Both the position numbers and the translations under genes were made by a program. From Streptomyces sp. V4I2 (GTDB taxonomy: Bacteria > Actinomycetota > Actinomycetes > Streptomycetales > Streptomycetaceae), in contig NZ_JAUSZM010000003.1 of assembly GCF_030817655.1 (NCBI RefSeq), positions 930,001-994,000 of the forward strand: 64,000 bases of DNA. Reading direction: 5' to 3'. Below are positions 59,836-64,000 of this stretch, piece by piece. A model generated the notes under the pieces. It searched no databases, had not been told where the DNA came from, and saw only the letters and a list, made by a program, of their open reading frames with translations. Within the stretch, counting starts at the first letter, position 1, and each line of letters begins with the position of its first letter.

Positions 59836-60636
59836 TCAGGACAGGTCCGTGACCTGCGGCATCTCTCCCGAGGTGGTCGTGACGTCGATCACCGAGAAGC
59901 TCGCGCCCTGCGGGTCGCTGAGGGCGGCGAAGCGGCCGAAGGGGGTGTCCATGGGGCCGAAGCGGAGGACGCCGCCGAGCTTGGTCGCGCGGGCGACGGC
60001 GTCGTCGCAGTCGTCGACGGTGAAGTAGACGTTGATGTACGGCGGCACCTCGGGCGGGAACTCGTCCGTCATCTTCATACGGCCGAGGACCGTGTTGCCC
60101 TCGACGTCGAACATGCGGAAGTCGACCGCTTCGTCCTGCATCTGCTTGGCCGTGTACGGGAAGACGGCCGGGAAGAACGCGTCCGACTTCTCCGGCTCAC
60201 GGGTGAAGACCTCGGCCCAGCAGAACGCGCCGGGCTGCTCGGGCGGCGCCTCGAAGCCCTCGTGGACGCCGGCCTGCCACACGCCGAAGACGACGCCGCT
60301 GGGGTCGCGGCCCAGGCACATGGTGCCGAAGTCGCCCACCTGCATCGGCTCCATCACCACCTCGCCGCCGTTGTCACGGATCTTGCCGGCGGTGGCGGCG
60401 GCGTCCGGCGACGCGAAGTACAGGCACCACTGCGAGTGCCCCTCCTGGCCGGACATCGGCGGTACGACCGCGGCGACGGCCTTGCCGTCCGCGTAGGCCT
60501 GCGTGTAGTTGCCGTACTCCGACGACGCCTCGCCGAAGGTCCAGCCCAGGACGTCGCCGTAGAAGCTCTTGGCTCCCTCCACGTCCCTGAACATCGCGTC
60601 GGCCCAACAGGGGGTTCCCTCAGGTTGTACGGCCAT
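59836..60636 (-). CDS. VOC-family protein with two glyoxalase-like halves
   Basis: The 266-residue protein has two VOC halves (about 8-125 and 138-260): PCWADAMFRDVEGAKSFYGD with LGRDPSGVVFGVWQ, then FCWAEVFTREPEKSDAFF with LSDPQGASFSVID. This matches the hydroxylase-like/glyoxalase_2 pairs often next to resistance genes. ATG 60636 is preferred because AGAGGG precedes it; the open frame extends to 60702. It is divergent from the methyltransferase fragment. Confidence 0.85.
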   Translation of the reverse strand: MAVQPEGTPCWADAMFRDVEGAKSFYGDVLGWTFGEASSEYGNYTQAYADGKAVAAVVPPMSGQEGHSQWCLYFASPDAAATAGKIRDNGGEVVMEPMQVGDFGTMCLGRDPSGVVFGVWQAGVHEGFEAPPEQPGAFCWAEVFTREPEKSDAFFPAVFPYTAKQMQDEAVDFRMFDVEGNTVLGRMKMTDEFPPEVPPYINVYFTVDDCDDAVARATKLGGVLRFGPMDTPFGRFAALSDPQGASFSVIDVTTTSGEMPQVTDLS

Positions 60637-61071
60637 GGCTGCGGCCCTCTCCGAGTCGGTGGGTGGTCCGTTTCCGGCTGTCCGCTTCCTCACGCTAGCC
60701 ATCGCTTCGCCGGACCGCGCGTCGAACGGTCGGGTCCGTTTCGGAGTGGACAGAAGAGGGCGGCTTTCGACAGAACGTGACGAGATCTGCGGCGCGACGG
60801 GAGCGGTTCGGCGGACAGAACGAGGCGTGCGGGGTCGCCGGGGCGGTAGGGGTTACGCGGTGTACACGACCGTGTCCGCCGCCTTCTCCCACGGGTGGAC
60901 CTGACGGCCGCGACGACGTGCCCGCCGACCGGCACTGCAGGCGCGGCGGTCTCCGGCTCGCCGACGAGGATTGCGCTCCGCGCTGTCCGCGCAACGGTCC
61001 GGATCATCAGCGGAGAGCGGCCGGCAGGGTGCGGGAACAGGTCGAGCCGGCGGGCCCAGGCCTCCAGTCTC
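60637..61071. other. Degenerate region, 435 bases
   Basis: No intact gene is supported. Frames are open on both strands with no good starts, ribosome binding sites or recognisable motifs. It directly precedes the methyltransferase remnant and may be decayed coding DNA. The first part holds the VOC gene's promoter region. Confidence 0.5.
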
Positions 61072-61296
61072 ACCCACTACATCTGCGACATCCACCCGCG
61101 CTCGGAGTACTTTCGCGCCATGGCCAGGAACCGGCTGGTGCCCGTCCACGTGGAGGATCTGACGGAGGCGGCCCTCCCGTACTGGGACCTGCGCAAGGAG
61201 GCGGACCACCTGGTCACGGGCATCGAGGACACTTTTCTGACCGCCTACCGGAACGGTAGCTTCCAGTACCTGCTGATCGCGGCCGACCGGGTGTGA
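61072..61296 (+). pseudogene. 3' fragment of a geranyl diphosphate 2-C-methyltransferase-like gene
   Basis: The last 74 codons of an open frame read THYICDIHPRSEYFRAMARN, then RLVPVHVEDL, LPYWDLR, HLVTGIEDTFL and end YRNGSFQYLLIAADRV. As I recall it, the GPP methyltransferase of 2-methylisoborneol synthesis ends in nearly the same way (HSRREYLRAMADNRLVP and YRDGSFQYVLIAADRV). The SAM-binding N-terminal three quarters are absent upstream. It is a gene fragment, possibly from this enzyme or a close terpene-methyltransferase relative. Confidence 0.75.
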
Positions 61297-61393
61297 GTCA
61301 CGGTCGGACCTCGGCCGGTCCGGTGTCTTCCGCCCTGCGCCCGGCTGTGCTTGCCTGGGGAGCCGTTTCGTCGGCCGGGGCGGGGGGGCTCGT

Positions 61394-62305
61394 ATGCGCA
61401 GGGTGTGGGCCGTGGGGATGCTGCTGGCCGGGCTGCTGCTCGGCGCGTGCACGGATCCGGCGTCCGGTCCGGAGGATGCGCCGCCGTCCCCCGACGTACC
61501 CGTCTCGTCCCCCGCCACCGAGCACCGGCGGCCGCCCGCCTCGCCGCGCGCACCGGCGAAGGCGCCCACCGTGCTGTACCTGGGCGACTCCCTGGCGATG
61601 GAGAACCAGCGGGTGCTCGGCGAGGAGCTGCGCCGCGACTTGGGCGCCAAGTACACGAGCGCGCCCTACTCGGGGACCACGGTGTGCGACTACCTGGAAG
61701 GCACCGGGGCGCGGTCGCTCGTCCCCGACCGGGACAAGGCGGCCGCCCTGGTGCGGTCGCTGCACCCGGACTTCGTGGTCCTGCAGTTCTGGGGCAACGC
61801 CTGGGGCTACACCTGGTGCATGGACGGGATCACCCACAACGACTCGCCCACTGACTACTTCGAGCGGTACGCCGCGGACGCCGAGCGGCTCACCGAGCAG
61901 ATCGCGGCGGCCGGCGGGGCGAAGCGGCCGAAGATCGTCTGGGTGCTGCAGGGCCCGGACCCGATCACCCCCGACCGGGTACGGCGCGTGAACAGCCTCT
62001 ACGAGGATCAGGCCGCCGCCGCGGGCGATCTCGTCGCCGACGCGGGAAAGACGGTCAGCCCCGCCGGTGCCCGGCAGACCTGGGTCCAGTACCTGCCGTG
62101 CACCGCCTACGAGCACGACCACCCGGACTACTGCACCCAGCCCGACCGGGACCGCACCGCCCTCCACCTCGACAAGGACTACCTGCACTTCTGCCTGGCG
62201 CCCACGACGGCCACGCCGAAGCCCTGCCCGGTCCGCTCCCCCGGCATCCTGCGCATCGCCCGGGAGGTCACGCGGGTGATCGGCGAACGAGCTCGGTCTC
62301 GATGA
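61394..62305 (+). CDS. SGNH/GDSL hydrolase lipoprotein
   Basis: The 303-residue protein has a lipoprotein signal ending LLLGAC (C19), a Pro-rich spacer and an SGNH-type fold with the nucleophile block VLYLGDSLAME (about residue 58) and a later H-containing block (DKDYLHFC). The second and third motifs are less clear than in the enzyme at 34.6 kb. Its 3' end overlaps the convergent TetR gene by 38 bases. An acyltransferase partner is not visible. Confidence 0.75.
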   Translation: MRRVWAVGMLLAGLLLGACTDPASGPEDAPPSPDVPVSSPATEHRRPPASPRAPAKAPTVLYLGDSLAMENQRVLGEELRRDLGAKYTSAPYSGTTVCDYLEGTGARSLVPDRDKAAALVRSLHPDFVVLQFWGNAWGYTWCMDGITHNDSPTDYFERYAADAERLTEQIAAAGGAKRPKIVWVLQGPDPITPDRVRRVNSLYEDQAAAAGDLVADAGKTVSPAGARQTWVQYLPCTAYEHDHPDYCTQPDRDRTALHLDKDYLHFCLAPTTATPKPCPVRSPGILRIAREVTRVIGERARSR

Positions 62306-62933
62306 GCCGGTTGAGGTGACGGCGCGCGTCCTCGGTGCTCAGCGCGGGCACCTGGCGCAGCCGTTGCAGGGCGAGTCCGTCCGCGAGGGCGGAGAAGCGG
62401 ACGGTGAAGCCGTCGAGGTCGTCACCGGTGAACTCGCCCTCGGCGACGCCCCGTTCGGCCAGGGCGCGGATCTGCTGATGCCAGGCCTCGTACCGCTGGG
62501 CCTGCCCGCGCGCGAAGGCCTCGTCCGTACCCTGGTCGCCGGCGTTCCAGTAGTCGAACCACATGCGCCAGTGCCGGTCGGTGTCCTCGGTGAACAGGGC
62601 GTCGACCAGCAGCCGCAGCGCCTCGGCCGCGCTGGAGGCCTGCTCGGCGGCCTCGCTCAGCTCGGCGTAGTACCGCTCGATGTGCAGCACCATCGCCTCG
62701 GAGAGGATCTCCTGCACGCTGCCGAAGTGATAGGTGACGGTACCGACGGACACTCCGGCCGCGGCGGCCACGTCCCGCACCCCGACCGAGGCATAGCCGC
62801 GTTCGGCGATCAGCGGGACGGCCGCCTCGACGATGAGCCGTCGGCGCACCTCGGTGGGCTGGCGGGTACGGTCGGCGGCGGCGACGGCACGACGTGGGGA
62901 CTTCGCGGCCTGGGAGGGCTTCGCGGGCGTCAT
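62268..62933 (-). CDS. TetR-family regulator
   Basis: The 221-residue protein has a TetR helix-turn-helix (about residues 32-80, with SVGVRDVAAAAGVSVGTVTYHF) and a helical C-terminal domain. ATG 62933 overlaps the stop of the upstream hydrolase gene (ATGA), so the two are coupled; GAGG precedes it at eight bases. A frame extends to 62963. It probably controls the hydrolase operon it closes. The 3' end overlaps the SGNH gene by 38 bases. Confidence 0.85.
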   Translation of the reverse strand: MTPAKPSQAAKSPRRAVAAADRTRQPTEVRRRLIVEAAVPLIAERGYASVGVRDVAAAAGVSVGTVTYHFGSVQEILSEAMVLHIERYYAELSEAAEQASSAAEALRLLVDALFTEDTDRHWRMWFDYWNAGDQGTDEAFARGQAQRYEAWHQQIRALAERGVAEGEFTGDDLDGFTVRFSALADGLALQRLRQVPALSTEDARRHLNRLIETELVRRSPA

Positions 62934-64000
62934 CCGGACGTCCTCGGGGTGGTGCGGTGCCATGCGCGCTTGGCCACTGTCTCTCCGTTCGCCCGTGCTT
63001 CGACGCGGCTGTCCATGACGAAGTCCGCGGCCGTGGCGCGCAGCTCCGTGCGCACCATGATCTCAGCGGCCCAGTCGGCGCTGTCCTCCCCGCGCCGCAG
63101 CCTGATGTGCCACTCCGACACGGCCCGCGCGGACAGCGGGTCGTCGCTGCGGATGCGGTACGTCTCCCGCGCGCTCTCCTCGTACCGCAGTCCGTCCGGG
63201 TACGTCCGCGATCCCCCGTAGTTGGGGTCGACCTCCAACGTCCACTCGCCCTTCGCCACGTCGTGCGTGACGAGCCGCTCGGGAGCCGGGTCGGCGGGCC
63301 GGTCGTAGGTGACGGCGAGCGGCGGGGCCTGTTCGGGTTCCTCGAAGCGGATCGGCGGGCCGTCGACGGCTTCCCGTACGGGGAGGAGTACGGCGCTCTC
63401 GGCGGGGACCACCCGCAGTTCGCCGCGCTGTCCGTGCGGCCACACCCACGGCCAGTACGCGTCACAGACGGCGACGCGGACACGGTGGCCGGGCGGGAAG
63501 GCGTAGCCGATGCCGTTGAGCTCGACCTCGACGTCCTCGTACGTCCCCGGGGTCCACTCGACGGCCCGCTCGCGGCCCTGCCTGCTCAGCAGGTTGAGCA
63601 CACCGCGGCTGACCAGGGTGGACGAGCCGTCCGGGGCGACGTCGCAGAGCCGGGCGATGACGTGGGCGCGCGGGGTGGCGCTGTCCAGGCGGAGCCGTAC
63701 GCGCGGGCGGCCGAGGATCTCGACGCGCTCGGCGAGGGGGTCCGAGTCGAAGCAGACCGAACGGCCGTCCTCCTCGCGCTGGTCCGGCGGCAGGTCGCTC
63801 GCGTTGCCGAACGGGAAGAAGCGGCCGGCGTCGATGCCGGTGTGCTGCGGGGACCGTACGAGCACCGGGTGGGCGCTCGCACCCAAGGCCCGCTTCTCGA
63901 AGGTGACGTGCGCCGAGGGCCAGTCGGTCTCGCCGACCCAGCGTCCCGGCATCACGTCGTACGAGGTGGCGGGCGGCACCGGGTCGTTGATCCAGGCACG
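62930..64000 (-). CDS. CocE/NonD-family hydrolase, N-terminal part outside the window
   Basis: The 356 visible codons are the C-terminal part. A short piece of the alpha/beta-hydrolase region (NDPVPPATSYDVMPGRW) is followed by a jelly-roll X-Pro dipeptidyl-peptidase C-domain (PRVRLRLDSATPRAHVIARL, GYAFPPGHRVRVAVC). The catalytic Ser lies beyond 64000. CocE enzymes hydrolyse esters or peptide bonds; the substrate is unknown. The gene is transcribed toward the TetR regulator it overlaps by four bases. Confidence 0.8.
   Translation of the reverse strand, partial: RAWINDPVPPATSYDVMPGRWVGETDWPSAHVTFEKRALGASAHPVLVRSPQHTGIDAGRFFPFGNASDLPPDQREEDGRSVCFDSDPLAERVEILGRPRVRLRLDSATPRAHVIARLCDVAPDGSSTLVSRGVLNLLSRQGRERAVEWTPGTYEDVEVELNGIGYAFPPGHRVRVAVCDAYWPWVWPHGQRGELRVVPAESAVLLPVREAVDGPPIRFEEPEQAPPLAVTYDRPADPAPERLVTHDVAKGEWTLEVDPNYGGSRTYPDGLRYEESARETYRIRSDDPLSARAVSEWHIRLRRGEDSADWAAEIMVRTELRATAADFVMDSRVEARANGETVAKRAWHRTTPRTSG

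Noticed and set aside
60777..61064. The missing N-terminal part of the methyltransferase
   Set aside because: None of the three plus-strand frames shows SAM-binding motifs or residues expected for the enzyme.

Overview
The window is very G+C-rich, single-chromosome actinobacterial DNA with strong third-position GC bias and many GTG and TTG starts. A WhiB protein, an SsgA-like protein, DUF5133 and DUF6328 proteins, a large LuxR-type regulator and a melC relic together point to a Streptomyces chromosome. No rRNA, tRNA, CRISPR array, prophage or plasmid functions were seen. All functions below come from reading the sequence and from family knowledge; no searches were run. Layout: 1-5.3 kb holds the 3' part of a type II NADH dehydrogenase, a DUF4287 protein, an FUSC-type membrane protein, a small hypothetical and a DUF1206 membrane protein. 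5.4-9.2 kb holds a DUF5133 protein, a SigB/F-type sigma factor, an anti-sigma-type ATPase, a small unknown and an Orn/Lys/Arg decarboxylase-fold enzyme. A 308-base gap follows (9.18-9.48 kb) with a perfect palindrome, a strong terminator and a possible small RNA. A cNMP-binding protein and an MFS transporter then converge on a 193-bp MITE-like palindromic element. 11.5-24.5 kb carries a divergent LysE exporter and LysR regulator, two TetR units (one divergent from a saccharopine-dehydrogenase-like enzyme, one from AlkB), a WhiB protein, an L,D-transpeptidase with a two-component system, and an FAD dehydrogenase. 

24.5-34.6 kb contains an MBL hydrolase, a kinase-like DUF4032 protein, a universal stress protein, a VOC protein and the most unusual unit of the window: a translationally coupled three-gene operon (27962-31451). 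It encodes a response-regulator/thioredoxin-like/thioredoxin-reductase-like fusion that lacks the redox cysteines, a cNMP-domain histidine kinase and a UBP-type zinc finger protein. A 991-residue LuxR regulator follows. 34.6-41.2 kb is a carbohydrate locus: an SGNH lipoprotein, a GH95 enzyme, a GH27 enzyme with a CBM35-like module, and a ROK repressor with its own inverted-repeat operator. 

41.4-57.7 kb is a run of mostly single genes: two penicillin-binding-type serine hydrolases, a TerD-CAP-CAP fusion, an AIM24 protein, a threonine-dehydratase-like enzyme, a membrane pseudokinase, an F420-type oxidoreductase, an unknown regulator-like protein, an SsgA-like protein, several small unknowns, an aldo/keto reductase, a cholesterol-oxidase-type flavoprotein and an FAD monooxygenase. 

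58.0-61.3 kb is a zone of gene decay. It holds an internally deleted tyrosinase operon (melC1/melC2) and the 3' end of a geranyl-diphosphate-methyltransferase-like gene, interleaved with intact SRPBCC, RNase HI and VOC genes. The window ends with an SGNH lipoprotein, a TetR regulator and the 3' part of a CocE/NonD-type hydrolase coupled to it. Several genes show a -10-like hexamer 5-7 bases before the start codon and no ribosome binding site, which suggests leaderless mRNAs.
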